DNA of 64,000 bases from Mahella sp. (GTDB lineage: Bacteria > Bacillota > Clostridia > Mahellales > Mahellaceae): assembly GCF_020054945.1 (NCBI RefSeq), contig NZ_JAIHAU010000001.1, positions 29,653-93,652 on the forward strand, written 5' to 3'. The first letter of the stretch is position 1. Every line of letters begins with the position of its first letter. The position numbers were made by a program, and so were the translations under genes. Of the stretch, positions 47,527 to 57,167 are shown in pieces. Under the pieces are notes generated by a model that saw only the letters and a program-made list of their open reading frames with translations, did no database searches and was not told the DNA's origin.

Positions 47527-47564
47527 TTATAATGGGAGGGGTGTACACACCCCTCCCATTATAA
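47527..47564. terminator. Bidirectional terminator between lacZ and etfA
   Basis: An 18-base-pair stem (TTATAATGGGAGGGGTGT and its complement) with two bases between the arms. The genes on each side converge. Confidence 0.88.
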
Positions 47565-47575
47565 AACATATTCGG

Positions 47576-48772
47576 CTATTTCCCCAGCGCTTTTTTAAAT
47601 TCGTTTGTGATTAGAGGTAATATCTCGAGCACATCGCCTACTATGCCATATGTGGCCACCTTGAATATAGGCGCATCAGGATCTTTATTTACAGCCACTA
47701 TTATATCCGACGACGACATGCCAGCCAAATGTTGTACAGCGCCAGATATACCGCATGCGAAGTATATCTTCGGGCCTACCGTTTTGCCGGTCTGCCCCAC
47801 CTGATGGCTGTACGGTATCCAACCGGCATCCACCGCCGCTCGCGATGCTCCTACAGCACCGCCCAATGTCTTAGCCAATTCTTCTACAAGAGCAAAGTTT
47901 TTGGGATCTCCAAGACCTCTCCCTCCCGACACGATTATATCGGCCTCCAACAGGTTAAGGGTTTCTCCGGCTTCTTCTACCACCTGCAGCACGCGCGTCT
48001 TTAAATCTTGTTTTAGCTGAGCCTGTTGGCGCAGTATATGCCCCGAGCGTCCGGAGTTCGGTTCCAATGGCCTCATAACCCTGGGACGCACTGTGGCCAT
48101 CTGGGGCCGATGATCCGGGCATACAATGGTAGCCATAAGGTTACCGCCAAAGGCCGGACGCGTCTGCATGAGATTTCGCGTATCGACATCTATTTCCAAT
48201 CCAGTACAATCCGCAGTAAGACCGGTACCTATGCGCGCAGCCACCCTCGGTCCCAATGAGCGACCATAAACCGTTGCCGCAAGCAACACTATATTGGGAC
48301 GATAGCGTTGTATAAGATAGGAAAGATTGTCCGCATAGAGCTCATCGTTAAAATATTCAAGATCGGGATGATCTACCCAGTAGACCTTATCGGCACCATA
48401 GGCTATAAGCTGCTGAGCCACAGGCCGTACTTTATTGCCTATCAATACAGCGGCCAAATCCTCACCGAGTTGATCGGCCAGACGCCGACCGGCGCCTAAT
48501 AGCTCAAATACCGCACTATCTGCGATACCGCCCTTTTGTTCCGCAAATACCCATACATCCCTGTAAGATGACAGATCGCCCATACCCGTCCCACGCTCGG
48601 CCTGAAAATCTATCGCGTCGAACTTGCATGCATCTGCGCACGAACCGCATAACGTACAGTTGTCCAATATAACGGCTTTGTCGTTTTCCATCTTTACTGC
48701 ATTAAACGGGCATGCCCTGATACACACGGCACAGCCCGTACAGTTTTCTTCTATAATTCTTATGCCCATCAT
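47576..48772 (-). CDS. etfA: Electron transfer flavoprotein alpha subunit with N-terminal 2[4Fe-4S] ferredoxin domain
   Basis: 398 residues: a ferredoxin domain (1-60; CTGCAVCIRACP and CTLCGSCADACK), then ETF alpha with the C-terminal FAD site (VSGGRGLGDPKNF, GASRAAVDAGW, SHQVGQTGKTV). The extra iron-sulfur domain is that of CarE in the Acetobacterium caffeyl-CoA reductase complex. Together with EtfB and the acyl-CoA dehydrogenase it could couple enoyl-CoA reduction by NADH to ferredoxin reduction. ATG at 48772 or 48769 (GAGGGG upstream). It is the last gene of the three-gene operon. Confidence 0.93.
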   Translation of the reverse strand: MMGIRIIEENCTGCAVCIRACPFNAVKMENDKAVILDNCTLCGSCADACKFDAIDFQAERGTGMGDLSSYRDVWVFAEQKGGIADSAVFELLGAGRRLADQLGEDLAAVLIGNKVRPVAQQLIAYGADKVYWVDHPDLEYFNDELYADNLSYLIQRYRPNIVLLAATVYGRSLGPRVAARIGTGLTADCTGLEIDVDTRNLMQTRPAFGGNLMATIVCPDHRPQMATVRPRVMRPLEPNSGRSGHILRQQAQLKQDLKTRVLQVVEEAGETLNLLEADIIVSGGRGLGDPKNFALVEELAKTLGGAVGASRAAVDAGWIPYSHQVGQTGKTVGPKIYFACGISGAVQHLAGMSSSDIIVAVNKDPDAPIFKVATYGIVGDVLEILPLITNEFKKALGK

Positions 48773-48779
48773 ATACCCC

Positions 48780-49574
48780 TCATACAGGTACTTTTATCTG
48801 CAACTGCAGCAGTTTTTCCACAAGCTTATGAGCTTGCTCCTCCGGAGCACCGTCTATTATTTCGGTGTTTATATTTATTTCCGGAGTAAACGTTTTTATA
48901 ACCTTGGTAGGTGAACCTCTGAGCCCTATTTTATCCTTATCGGCACCTACGTCGTCAGCCGTCCATACCGGTATAACCGCTTTTTTGGCTTTCATCATGC
49001 CTTTTATGGACGGCAAGCGCGGCTCATTTATCTCTTTTACAACGGTTATGACGGCAGGCAGCGAACATTCTATAACCTCGTAACCGAAATCGGTCATACG
49101 CTGTGCTCGTATATAATCTTCCTTTATCTCCTCTATTTTTCTGACGCACGTTATATGCGGGATACCGAGACGTTCGGCTAATTCCGGCCCTACCTGTCCA
49201 GTATCTCCGTCTATAGCCTGTTTGCCGCATATTATGATATCATAGTCACCTATCTTGTTTATTCCTGCAGCCAGTGCCGCCGAAGTAGCCAATGTATCCG
49301 CCCCGGCAAATGCTCTATCGCTCAAGAGTATACCATCGTCCGCTCCGACAGCTATGCATTCCTTTAATATGTCAGCTACTTTAGGTATACCCATGCTTAT
49401 AACCGTAATTTTGCCGCCCGTTGCTTCTTTAAGCCTCACGCCTTCTTCTACCGCATATGTATCGAATGGATTTATGACGCTTTGAGCCTCATCCCTAACC
49501 AGCGTATTGGTATCCTTGTTTATCTTGACATCATTAGTAGCCGGCACTTGCTTTATGCATACTATTATATTCAA
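48780..49574 (-). CDS. etfB: Electron transfer flavoprotein beta subunit
   Basis: 264 residues, ETF beta with the VNPFDTYAVEEGVRLKE signature and the CGKQAIDGDTGQVGPELAE segment that holds the second nucleotide or flavin; the latter is characteristic of FAD-binding, bifurcation-type ETFs rather than AMP-binding ones. It pairs with the ferredoxin-EtfA fusion seven bases downstream. Confidence 0.94.
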   Translation of the reverse strand: MNIIVCIKQVPATNDVKINKDTNTLVRDEAQSVINPFDTYAVEEGVRLKEATGGKITVISMGIPKVADILKECIAVGADDGILLSDRAFAGADTLATSAALAAGINKIGDYDIIICGKQAIDGDTGQVGPELAERLGIPHITCVRKIEEIKEDYIRAQRMTDFGYEVIECSLPAVITVVKEINEPRLPSIKGMMKAKKAVIPVWTADDVGADKDKIGLRGSPTKVIKTFTPEININTEIIDGAPEEQAHKLVEKLLQLQIKVPV

Positions 49575-49586
49575 TGCGCTATCACC

Positions 49587-50744
49587 TCATTTTTTGCTGG
49601 CATATTGCTTTATCAATTCCAGCGCTATTATATTGCGTTGTATCTGATTGGTGCCTTCATATATTTGAGTGATCTTCGCATCGCGCATCATTTTCTCGAC
49701 AGGATAATCCCTCATATAGCCATAACCCCCCAGAATCTGGACGGCATCGGTGGTAACCTTCATGGCTACATCTGAAGCAAACACCTTAGCCATCGATGAC
49801 TCTTTGCTGAAATCTTTGGCTCCTGCATCGATCATGCGCGCCGTAGCATACACGAGTGCCCTGGCAGCCTCGGTTTGCGTAGCCATGTCAGCCAGCATAT
49901 GCTGTATGGCCTGGAATGAGGATATGGGCTGTCCGAATTGATAGCGTTGATGCGCATAACTAGCTGCATAATCCAAAGCCCCTTGGGCTATGCCGACCGC
50001 CTGAGCTCCTATGCCCGGCCGCGTACGGTCAAAATTCTTCATAGCCACTATAAAGCCCATGCCTTCCTTGCCAAGGATATTTTCTTTCGGTATGCGACAA
50101 TCGGTGAATATCACTTCACGCGTGGCCGATGCCCGTATACCGAGTTTCTTTTCTTTCTTTCCGAATGAAAGGCCGGGAGTATCTTTTTCTACAATAAAAG
50201 CCGAAAACCCACGGCTTCCTTTACTCCTGTTGGTTACCGCCAAAACGACATAGACATCAGCCTCACCGCCGTTGGTTATCCACTGTTTGGTACCGTTTAA
50301 TATATAATAATCGCCGTCTTTAACGGCCATAGTCTGTATACCGCTCACATCGCTGCCGGCATTGGCCTCGGTCAATGCAAAAGCAGCTAATTTTTTACCG
50401 GCTGCTATATCCGGCACGTATTTTTGCTTTTGTTCTTCTGTACCAAATAGCAATATTGGCGTGCAGCCTAACCCTGATGCAGCATAGCTGACAGCTACGC
50501 CGGCGCAGGCACGGCTCAATTCTTCGATCACAAGGCACTGCTCGGTTATACCTCCGCCCAGTCCACCGTATTCCTCCGGTATATATACGCCGAAAAGATC
50601 TGATTCAGCTAATATTTTCATTATCTCGTATGGGAATTCCTCTTTTTCATCCAGTTCCCGGGCTACCGGCGCTACTTTTTCATCGGCTATGCGCGCCGCC
50701 AATTCCTTTATCATTTGTTGTTCTTCCGTAAGGAAATAATCCAT
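49587..50744 (-). CDS. Acyl-CoA dehydrogenase
   Basis: 385 residues, the standard three-domain ACAD. The FAD-binding [10 protein letters not shown] and [10 protein letters not shown] segments are present, and the catalytic base is Glu362 in YEGTNQIQR, the position used by short-chain and CarC-type enzymes. It reduces or oxidises an acyl-CoA at the alpha-beta bond with electrons passed through the adjacent ETF. GGGGAGG lies about 8 bases before the ATG. No thiolase, crotonase or CoA transferase gene is close, so it does not look like a butyrate cluster. Confidence 0.93.
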   Translation of the reverse strand: MDYFLTEEQQMIKELAARIADEKVAPVARELDEKEEFPYEIMKILAESDLFGVYIPEEYGGLGGGITEQCLVIEELSRACAGVAVSYAASGLGCTPILLFGTEEQKQKYVPDIAAGKKLAAFALTEANAGSDVSGIQTMAVKDGDYYILNGTKQWITNGGEADVYVVLAVTNRSKGSRGFSAFIVEKDTPGLSFGKKEKKLGIRASATREVIFTDCRIPKENILGKEGMGFIVAMKNFDRTRPGIGAQAVGIAQGALDYAASYAHQRYQFGQPISSFQAIQHMLADMATQTEAARALVYATARMIDAGAKDFSKESSMAKVFASDVAMKVTTDAVQILGGYGYMRDYPVEKMMRDAKITQIYEGTNQIQRNIIALELIKQYASKK

Positions 50745-50839
50745 CCGTCAAATCCTCCCCATAAATTATATTATAAGTTTAACATATTGCATATAACTTG
50801 ACAATATAAAAGATTGGTGCGCTATTCAATAGATAAGAA

Positions 50840-50866
50840 AGAAGCCGAGATAAAACCCCGGCTTCT
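50840..50866 (-). terminator. Terminator at the end of catabolic module B
   Basis: AGAAGCCG / CGGCTTCT stem with an 11-base loop, 20 bases past the PPC-gene stop and followed by T-rich sequence on the minus strand. Confidence 0.7.
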
Positions 50867-50887
50867 AATAAATAATTATATTTATCG

Positions 50888-51322
50888 TTATTTCTGGCTT
50901 ATTAATTTTAGTATATGTTTATCGTTGTATACGCGAGTTAAATCCATAGATTTTAATTCCATAATGACTATTTCAGCAAGATATAGCACCCTGCATCCGT
51001 TCTCAAGATGCCCTGAATAGGCCTTTTCAGAATCGGCTACAACTGCATGCAAATGAGGCTTGCTATCGGCTATTATTCCATCTATCGATGAAAGCTCCAG
51101 AGGTTTATTCTCCCAACGCTCGAAGTGCTCTACTGCTGGATATCCCGTGGTGGTCACCATATGCAATACGCACATATCCAATGTGCCTATGGCGGATATC
51201 ACTACCGCATCCTTTATTCCCTCTTTCGCGATTAATTCGTTTATATTTTCCAGGATCATATCGCCTTGATCAAGCCTCAATACAAACGTCCTGCCTATCT
51301 GTTGTGTTGAAAAATATTCCAT
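50888..51322 (-). CDS. PPC (DUF296) domain protein
   Basis: 144 residues that are wholly a PPC domain: an N-terminal GRTFVLRLDQGDMILENI strand-helix, the middle VISAIGTLD, and the metal-type motif KPHLHAVVAD followed by GHLENGCRV. In bacteria these are stand-alone trimeric proteins of unknown role, often called DNA-binding by analogy with plant AT-hook PPC proteins; there is no DNA-binding element here. AAGGAG precedes the start. It is the last gene of module B, 30 bases after the FGGY kinase. Confidence 0.82.
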   Translation of the reverse strand: MEYFSTQQIGRTFVLRLDQGDMILENINELIAKEGIKDAVVISAIGTLDMCVLHMVTTTGYPAVEHFERWENKPLELSSIDGIIADSKPHLHAVVADSEKAYSGHLENGCRVLYLAEIVIMELKSMDLTRVYNDKHILKLISQK

Positions 51323-51352
51323 AATTCCATTTCTCCTTATTGCAATAAAATA

Positions 51353-52870
51353 TTATGTCAGGCTGCTCAATCTGTCAAATATAGATTTAAGCGCCGGATA
51401 TACGCTTTTATAATTATCGTACAATTCATCGTATAAATCTTTATTTTTATAATCAGGATCAGTTTCGCTTTCCACTTTAAGCATTTCTATTGCCTGGTAT
51501 ATATCAGTCCATATATGAGATCCTACGCCAGCTATTAAGGCTGCGCCAAAAGCTCCTCCATATTCACTGCCGTTTACGGTTTTAACCGGCAATTGAAATA
51601 CATCCGCCTGAATCTGCCTCCAAAGCATACTACGTGAACCGCCTCCTGAAGTCCTAATTTCGGAAATCGGCACGTCGCTGCAATTTATTATTAGTTCCGA
51701 TACATGCCTTAAGCTGAATACAACACCCTCCAGCACTGCCCTTATGAGATCTGGAACATGATGCTGATAAGTTATACCTATAAAAGCACCTCTGGCCAAT
51801 GGGTCAGCATAAGGACAACGTTCCCCAAAGATATATGGAAGAAATATAAGGCTCCTGCTGCCTGGTGGTGAAGCAGCCGCATTTTCATCCATTCTTTTAT
51901 ATATATTATCGCAGTTATCGTCATATAAAATATCCTTAAGCCATTCCAATGATGCTCCGGCACCCAGGGTAACACCCATAGCATGCCATGTGCCGGGATA
52001 ATTATTGCAAAATATCTGCAAAGACCCATGTTCATTGAATTTATAGTTATTCAACCCCATAGCTACTATCCCGGCTGTACCGATTATAGTACCGAGTATA
52101 CCTTCTTTTATCAAGCCGGTACCGGTCGTCTGGATTACTGCATCCCCGCCACCCGCCACCACCGGCAAACCTTTCGGTAAACCTGTCATTCCCGAAGCTT
52201 TGGCATTGACATAGCCGGTAACTTCTATGGATTCAAAACAAGAGGGTAAACGGTCTTTAGAAATATTCAATATAGATAGCAGTTTATCACTCCAGCGGCG
52301 ATGTTCTACATCAAATAAGCCGGTTCCGGATGCATCAGAAACATCGGTTGCAAAATCGCCTGTCAACCTGTATCTTATATAATCCTTTGGGTTAAGGAAT
52401 ATATGTGTCTTTTCGTATATATAAGGCTGATGTTGTGCTAGCCACAATATTTTACTTGCTGTATAGCCCGGCAGCATATTGTTATTAATCATCTCCAACA
52501 AACGTTCTTTACCACCAACCATTTCAATGATACTTTGACATTCCTGAAATGATCTTTGGTCATTCCAAAGTATAGCAGGTCTCAAAACATTTCCGCCGCT
52601 ATCTATGGCAACAAGGCCATGCATTTGTCCGGAAAGGCCCATGCATGATAAAGCATCGGTATTAATTCGACTTTCTTTTAATACCTTCTTTATGCTTAAA
52701 ATCACCGCATTCCACCAATCGACCGGGTTTTGCTCCACCCAGTTTAACCTAGGCATGTCGACTCCGTATCCAGCAGAAGCATCGGCTATTACCTGGCTAT
52801 TCTCATCGATTATCACGCTTTTACAGCTCGATGTACCGATATCTACTCCCAGCATATACTTATGCTCCAA
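51353..52870 (-). CDS. FGGY-family carbohydrate kinase (xylulokinase-like), module B
   Basis: 505 residues, with GVDIGTSSCKS (phosphate loop), EQNPVDWWNAV, GLSGQMHGLV, NDQRS, the mid-protein VVAGGGDA and the C-terminal TSGGGSRSMLWRQIQADV. It is the paralogue of the module A kinase, with the same length. Its substrate is unknown; xylulokinase is the closest well-known family. TTG at 52870 (AAGGGGCGG upstream) or ATG at 52855 (GGAG upstream) may be used. Confidence 0.88.
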   Translation of the reverse strand: MEHKYMLGVDIGTSSCKSVIIDENSQVIADASAGYGVDMPRLNWVEQNPVDWWNAVILSIKKVLKESRINTDALSCMGLSGQMHGLVAIDSGGNVLRPAILWNDQRSFQECQSIIEMVGGKERLLEMINNNMLPGYTASKILWLAQHQPYIYEKTHIFLNPKDYIRYRLTGDFATDVSDASGTGLFDVEHRRWSDKLLSILNISKDRLPSCFESIEVTGYVNAKASGMTGLPKGLPVVAGGGDAVIQTTGTGLIKEGILGTIIGTAGIVAMGLNNYKFNEHGSLQIFCNNYPGTWHAMGVTLGAGASLEWLKDILYDDNCDNIYKRMDENAAASPPGSRSLIFLPYIFGERCPYADPLARGAFIGITYQHHVPDLIRAVLEGVVFSLRHVSELIINCSDVPISEIRTSGGGSRSMLWRQIQADVFQLPVKTVNGSEYGGAFGAALIAGVGSHIWTDIYQAIEMLKVESETDPDYKNKDLYDELYDNYKSVYPALKSIFDRLSSLT

Positions 52871-52899
52871 AATATATCCGCCCCTTATCCTAAAATCAT

Positions 52900-54345
52900 C
52901 TATATATAACGCAGCCTTATGTGTTTTATATGCAAGTACTCATATAGTCCCTCAGGACCATGTTCCACACCAAAACCACTATCTTTCCATCCTCCATAAG
53001 GGGCGTTTATAACGCCGGCATCAACATTATTGATCGCTATATTACCGGCCTCAATCAGATGAGATAAACGTTTAGCGGTACTTATATCCTGCGTAAATAC
53101 TATGGCAGCCAAACCGTATTTTGTATCATTGGCCAATTTAACAGCTTCTTCCAAATTCTTAAATGGCATAACACCTACCAGCGGCCCGAAAGTTTCCTCG
53201 TTCATCACTAACATGCTATGATCCACATCGCGTAGAATAGTCGGTTCAAAGAAATATCCCTTTTCAAACTTTTCGCCCGACGGCCGTTTGCCGCCGCATA
53301 CGATCTTTGCCCCTTTACCAACGGCATCTTTTATATGCGACATTGTTTTCTCCAAACCACTCGATGTACACATCGGACCAAGATCGCATGGATCATCCGT
53401 CAGGCCATTGCCTATTACGAGCTTCTCAGTAGCCTCGGCGAAACGCTCTATAAATTTCTCGTATATATCCTGAGACACATAAATCCTGTTTATAGCTATG
53501 CATATCTGCCCCATATTCCTAAAAGATCTTCTTACGGCACCAGCTACGGCGGCATCCATATCGCAATCGCTGCAAATAACCATAGGTAAGCTGCCGCCGA
53601 GCTCCAAAGATACCTTTTTTAAGGTATCGGCAGTACTCTTCAGAACCCCTTTACCCACTTCCGTGGATCCTGTGAATGCTACTTTTTTGACCAACGGATG
53701 AGCTGTTAAAATTGCGCCTATAACCGAACCCGGCCCCGTAACCGCATTCAACACACCAGCAGGTATACCGGCATCGACTACGCATTTTATGAAAGCCAGC
53801 GGAGAAAGAGGTGTTTCCGACGGCAGTTTGGCCACGAGCGTGCATCCCGATGCTAGGGCTCCGCCTACTTTCCACGCTAACAGTTCTATAGGATAATTCC
53901 ACGGCGATATAGCCGCTGCCACGCCAATAGGCTGATATATAACCATACTCTCCATGTCCACTTCGGCATTAGCTATAATACGGCCATATACTCTCTCTCC
54001 TTCTTCAGCATAATAGCGCAATATATCTGCTCCTTTTTTCACCTCTCCCTCAGCTTCAGCCAATGGCTTGCCCTGTTCCATGGTCATCAGCTTAGCTATT
54101 TCTTTGGAACGTTCCAAAATCGTGCTGCTGGCTTTGCGCAAATATCGCCCTCTTTCAAACGGCGTCAAAGCGCTCCAGTCTGTAAAAGCCCCGTCAGCCG
54201 CAGCTATAGCCATCTCCACGTCATTTGGGGTAGCCAGCGGTACCTCGGCAAACACTTCCTCCGTAGCAGGATTAATTACTTTAAATGTATCTCCAGTTTC
54301 CGACTCTACCCATTTGCCGGCTATAAACATCTTCTCATGTATCAT
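52900..54345 (-). CDS. NAD(P)+-dependent aldehyde dehydrogenase
   Basis: 481 residues. Catalytic Cys282 is in GQICIAINR, the general base Glu in SLELGGSLP, and the cofactor-binding FTGSTEVGKG is near 222-231. It oxidises an aldehyde to an acid; glycolaldehyde, lactaldehyde or succinate semialdehyde-type substrates are common in this group. In this operon it may oxidise the aldehyde released by the class II or DapA-type aldolase. The start overlaps the cupin stop by four bases and has GGAGG 10 bases upstream. Confidence 0.93.
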   Translation of the reverse strand: MIHEKMFIAGKWVESETGDTFKVINPATEEVFAEVPLATPNDVEMAIAAADGAFTDWSALTPFERGRYLRKASSTILERSKEIAKLMTMEQGKPLAEAEGEVKKGADILRYYAEEGERVYGRIIANAEVDMESMVIYQPIGVAAAISPWNYPIELLAWKVGGALASGCTLVAKLPSETPLSPLAFIKCVVDAGIPAGVLNAVTGPGSVIGAILTAHPLVKKVAFTGSTEVGKGVLKSTADTLKKVSLELGGSLPMVICSDCDMDAAVAGAVRRSFRNMGQICIAINRIYVSQDIYEKFIERFAEATEKLVIGNGLTDDPCDLGPMCTSSGLEKTMSHIKDAVGKGAKIVCGGKRPSGEKFEKGYFFEPTILRDVDHSMLVMNEETFGPLVGVMPFKNLEEAVKLANDTKYGLAAIVFTQDISTAKRLSHLIEAGNIAINNVDAGVINAPYGGWKDSGFGVEHGPEGLYEYLHIKHIRLRYI

Positions 54346-54734
54346 TTCTCGTATTCCTCCGGGTCCAATTTACCTGTCACCCACAGTACTGTCAGCGGTA
54401 TATTTCCCCTCTGGTATGTGGTATGAAACTCTTTAGGCGGCACATACAATGCATCACCGGTTTTTATAGGAAACTCGTCGTCACCCACAACCATTACCCC
54501 TTCGCCTGAAATGACATAATAGACCTCTTCTTCATCATGTGCATGACCGGTGGTAGTCCCTGTAGGATAAATAACAGTGTATCCCATCTTCAAGCGTTTT
54601 GATACGCTATCGTCGGGGTCAATAAGGAAATATGTATCCCTAAGCACCGCTTTTTCACGGTCTTTTACCCTAGCTCTTAAAGAACGCGGATCGACATCCG
54701 GTTGCTTTTCTTGTACATTTACTAGATATTTCAT
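54342..54734 (-). CDS. Cupin-domain protein
   Basis: 130 residues with the cupin metal motif in PTGTTTGHAHDEEEVYYVISGEGVMVVG (H-x-H-x5-E) and the second motif TGDALYVPPKEFHTTY. It may be an isomerase, epimerase or a small-molecule binding protein. AGAGGTAG precedes the ATG. It lies between the truncated HAD gene and the aldehyde dehydrogenase. Confidence 0.83.
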   Translation of the reverse strand: MKYLVNVQEKQPDVDPRSLRARVKDREKAVLRDTYFLIDPDDSVSKRLKMGYTVIYPTGTTTGHAHDEEEVYYVISGEGVMVVGDDEFPIKTGDALYVPPKEFHTTYQRGNIPLTVLWVTGKLDPEEYEK

Positions 54735-54752
54735 CGTTTTATCTACCTCTCA

Positions 54753-55409
54753 TTAAAGCATTTTTTCAAGAACATCTAAAGTAATATACCTGATAGGCCG
54801 ATCACTCATATTAGAATGTCCTTTTATAATTTCCATGGGCTGATCAGGATCGCCCAAGGAAGATACGACCATATCGGCCTCGGAAAAATCCTCACCTATT
54901 GAATAGAAACTGACCTGTAAGCCAAATTGATCTTTTACTAAATTATAAATATCAGGTGCCGGCTTCTTAGCCTTCACAATATCCCCTGCAAAAATTCCAT
55001 CAAACCAGTCCAGACGTTCTGAACCCAGTACCGCCCGTAAAAGTGATCTGACGCTTTTCTCATTAGATGTGGAGCAGACAGCCAAGATAACCCCCCTATC
55101 ATGAGCCTCCTGTATTATTCGCTTTATCCCAGGCCTTATGGGCAACTCGCCCCTCGCGTTCATCTCTGTAAATATTTCTGTCTTACGCTTATGAAGGCCG
55201 TTTATAAATTCATCGTTTAAAACTTCAGGTGGCAGAAGATAGCGGTGTTCATTGAAATATGCCCTCATTCTTTCTTTACCGCCGGCAATCTTCACGAGCT
55301 CACGATATTCTTCCACACTCCATTCAATATCCAGCCCAGCTTCTTTAAACGCTCTGTTGAAGGCTACACGATGGCCGTCCCTTTCTGTTTCGGCTAAGAG
55401 CCGCAGCAT
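54753..55409 (-). pseudogene. CbbY-like HAD hydrolase, 5' end deleted
   Basis: The open frame (218 residues from the only ATG) begins LAETERDGHRVAFNRAF, which in CbbY/phosphoglycolate-phosphatase relatives directly follows the nucleophile motif DxDGTL. That motif and everything before it are absent; the frame ahead closes at once with a stop. The cap domain, KRIIQEA/CSTSNEK motif II, KKPAPDIY motif III and the FSEADM/SLGDP region remain. No ribosome site precedes the ATG. The missing start lies where the neighbouring dehydrogenase gene is cut off, so one deletion explains both. The product cannot be an active HAD phosphatase. Confidence 0.8.
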
Positions 55410-56244
55410 GAGGTGTTAGAATAACATTATCCAATGTCAGCAAAGGATCATCTTGTTCTATTGGTTCTTGTGCAAAAACATCTAAGCCCGCTCCCGCTAT
55501 CCTATGCTCTTTCAGTGCAGACGTTAATGCTCCCTGATCGATCACTTCTCCTCTGCTGGTATTTATAATATACGCTGTCGGCTTCATCAATCTTATCAGA
55601 TGTTCATCGACCATCTTTTTATTTTCTGGTATATTGGGAACATGTAATGTTATGACATCCGATTGGGTAAATAATGTTTCCACATCGTTGCAGAATCTAA
55701 TATCATTATCTTTTAGTGCGTTTTCAACATATGGATCATACACCAGCACATGCATTCCCATCGATTTACATCGAAACATAACCTCTCGCCCTATTTTCCC
55801 TAGTCCCACGATACCTATAGTTTTACCGAACGCCTCTTCGGATATAAATTCGGAACGTTTGCCCCATTGTCCATTTCGTACATACAAATCCATTTTAGGA
55901 AGTTGCTTTAATAAAGCCAGCATCAACGATATGGTATGTTCGGCCACAGCCACAGTGTTTATCCCCGGTAAATTACATACCATTACATTATGCTCGGTAG
56001 CAGCTTGTACATCTACATTATCATAACCAGCGCCGGTACGTGAAATTACCTTGAGCTTGGGAGCAGCTTCAATTATACTTCTGGTAATTTTAGCCTTACT
56101 CCTTAAAATTATAGCGAAAGCATCGCTAACTTCATCTATAATTGACTGCTCCGATGCATCTTTGGTTATAATTATTTCGGCTTTATCTTTGAGCAACTCC
56201 AATCCCTCATCTATTATTCTTTCAGGTAGTAATACTTTTTCCAT
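55345..56244 (-). CDS. D-2-hydroxyacid/phosphoglycerate dehydrogenase, 3' end deleted
   Basis: 299 residues. It runs normally through the substrate domain, GLGKIG (Rossmann), INTSRGEVIDQGAL and LTLDNVILTPHAAA, including the catalytic Arg, Glu and His. It then continues SRNRKGRPSCSLQQSV, which is the HAD gene read in another frame. Relatives continue about 20-40 residues past PHAAA with an ordered helix, so the C-terminus is replaced by a junk tail. The catalytic residues survive, so activity is conceivable. GGAAGAG precedes the ATG at 56244. Confidence 0.85.
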   Translation of the reverse strand: MEKVLLPERIIDEGLELLKDKAEIIITKDASEQSIIDEVSDAFAIILRSKAKITRSIIEAAPKLKVISRTGAGYDNVDVQAATEHNVMVCNLPGINTVAVAEHTISLMLALLKQLPKMDLYVRNGQWGKRSEFISEEAFGKTIGIVGLGKIGREVMFRCKSMGMHVLVYDPYVENALKDNDIRFCNDVETLFTQSDVITLHVPNIPENKKMVDEHLIRLMKPTAYIINTSRGEVIDQGALTSALKEHRIAGAGLDVFAQEPIEQDDPLLTLDNVILTPHAAALSRNRKGRPSCSLQQSV

Positions 56245-56265
56245 AATGCATCTCTTCCATAATAA

Positions 56266-57150
56266 TTATAAATAACCTGCTCCGATAAAAGCGGCTTTTA
56301 TCATTTCCCTTTGCTCATCCGTGCAGTCAGCCAGCGGATTCCTGACCTCTCCACCCTTATAACCGAAAATATCACATGCGGCTTTCACACCTGCCACACT
56401 ATATTTATCGGTAGCATTTTTGCTTAATCTAATCAATTTATCGCTCAACGCGTCGGCTTCCTCTAGCCTTCCATGCACATATAACTCATACAATGAACAA
56501 CATGGTTCTTGCAAATAATTGGCCATCGACAGTACGCCTCCGGAAGCACCGGCCTTCAGTCCATCCAGAAAATTGGTTATGCTGCCTGCCAGCACATCGA
56601 AGTTTTCGTCTTTTACAGCAAGGTATTTGCCTATATTGCCGCTGGACGTATCCTTCATACCAAGGATATTCGGATGAGCGGACAAGGTTCTTACCACCTC
56701 AGGCGATATAGTAACACCAGAAGCAAATTTAGGACAATTGTATAAGAGTACAGGAATCGATAGGGCATCGGCTACAGCCGTATAGTATCTTATGAGCGCC
56801 GAGTCATCCATAAAAGAAGCAAAGTAGCTTGGGCATAGAACCGAAACGAAGTCGGCCCCTATGTCCTCTATGCGCTTGCCGAATTCAATGGTACAATATG
56901 CGGACTGGCGTGCTATGCCAACCATAAGAACTTTATCTTTCGTCATATTTTCTTTAACCGTTTTGAAAACCGACATTTGCTCCTCGTCATTCATATGAGC
57001 AAATTCTCCATTGCTTCCCAGAGGCATGTAACCTTTTACCGATGTTAGGTTGGATTTTTGTATATTATAAGCCAGCTTATCCAAATCTACCTTTTGATCA
57101 GTAAACGGCGTAACGACCGGTATAAATACGCCTTTCAGTCTATCGTTCAT
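56266..57150 (-). CDS. DapA/NanA-family aldolase, module B
   Basis: 294 residues of the class I TIM-barrel family: PLGSNGEFAHM (carboxylate site), catalytic Tyr in LLYNCPKFASG, and Schiff-base Lys in ILGMKDTSSGN. It likely cleaves a 2-keto-3-deoxy acid or related compound with pyruvate as product. AGGGAG lies before the ATG. It is the paralogue of the module A gene at 10527-11420 and occupies a parallel position. Confidence 0.88.
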   Translation of the reverse strand: MNDRLKGVFIPVVTPFTDQKVDLDKLAYNIQKSNLTSVKGYMPLGSNGEFAHMNDEEQMSVFKTVKENMTKDKVLMVGIARQSAYCTIEFGKRIEDIGADFVSVLCPSYFASFMDDSALIRYYTAVADALSIPVLLYNCPKFASGVTISPEVVRTLSAHPNILGMKDTSSGNIGKYLAVKDENFDVLAGSITNFLDGLKAGASGGVLSMANYLQEPCCSLYELYVHGRLEEADALSDKLIRLSKNATDKYSVAGVKAACDIFGYKGGEVRNPLADCTDEQREMIKAAFIGAGYL

Positions 57151-57167
57151 ATCATCACTCCCTAAAA

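Noticed and set aside
49587..50744. Butyryl-CoA dehydrogenase of a butyrate pathway
   Set aside because: No crotonase, thiolase or 3-hydroxybutyryl-CoA dehydrogenase is near, and the EtfA has the ferredoxin domain of CarE-type complexes.
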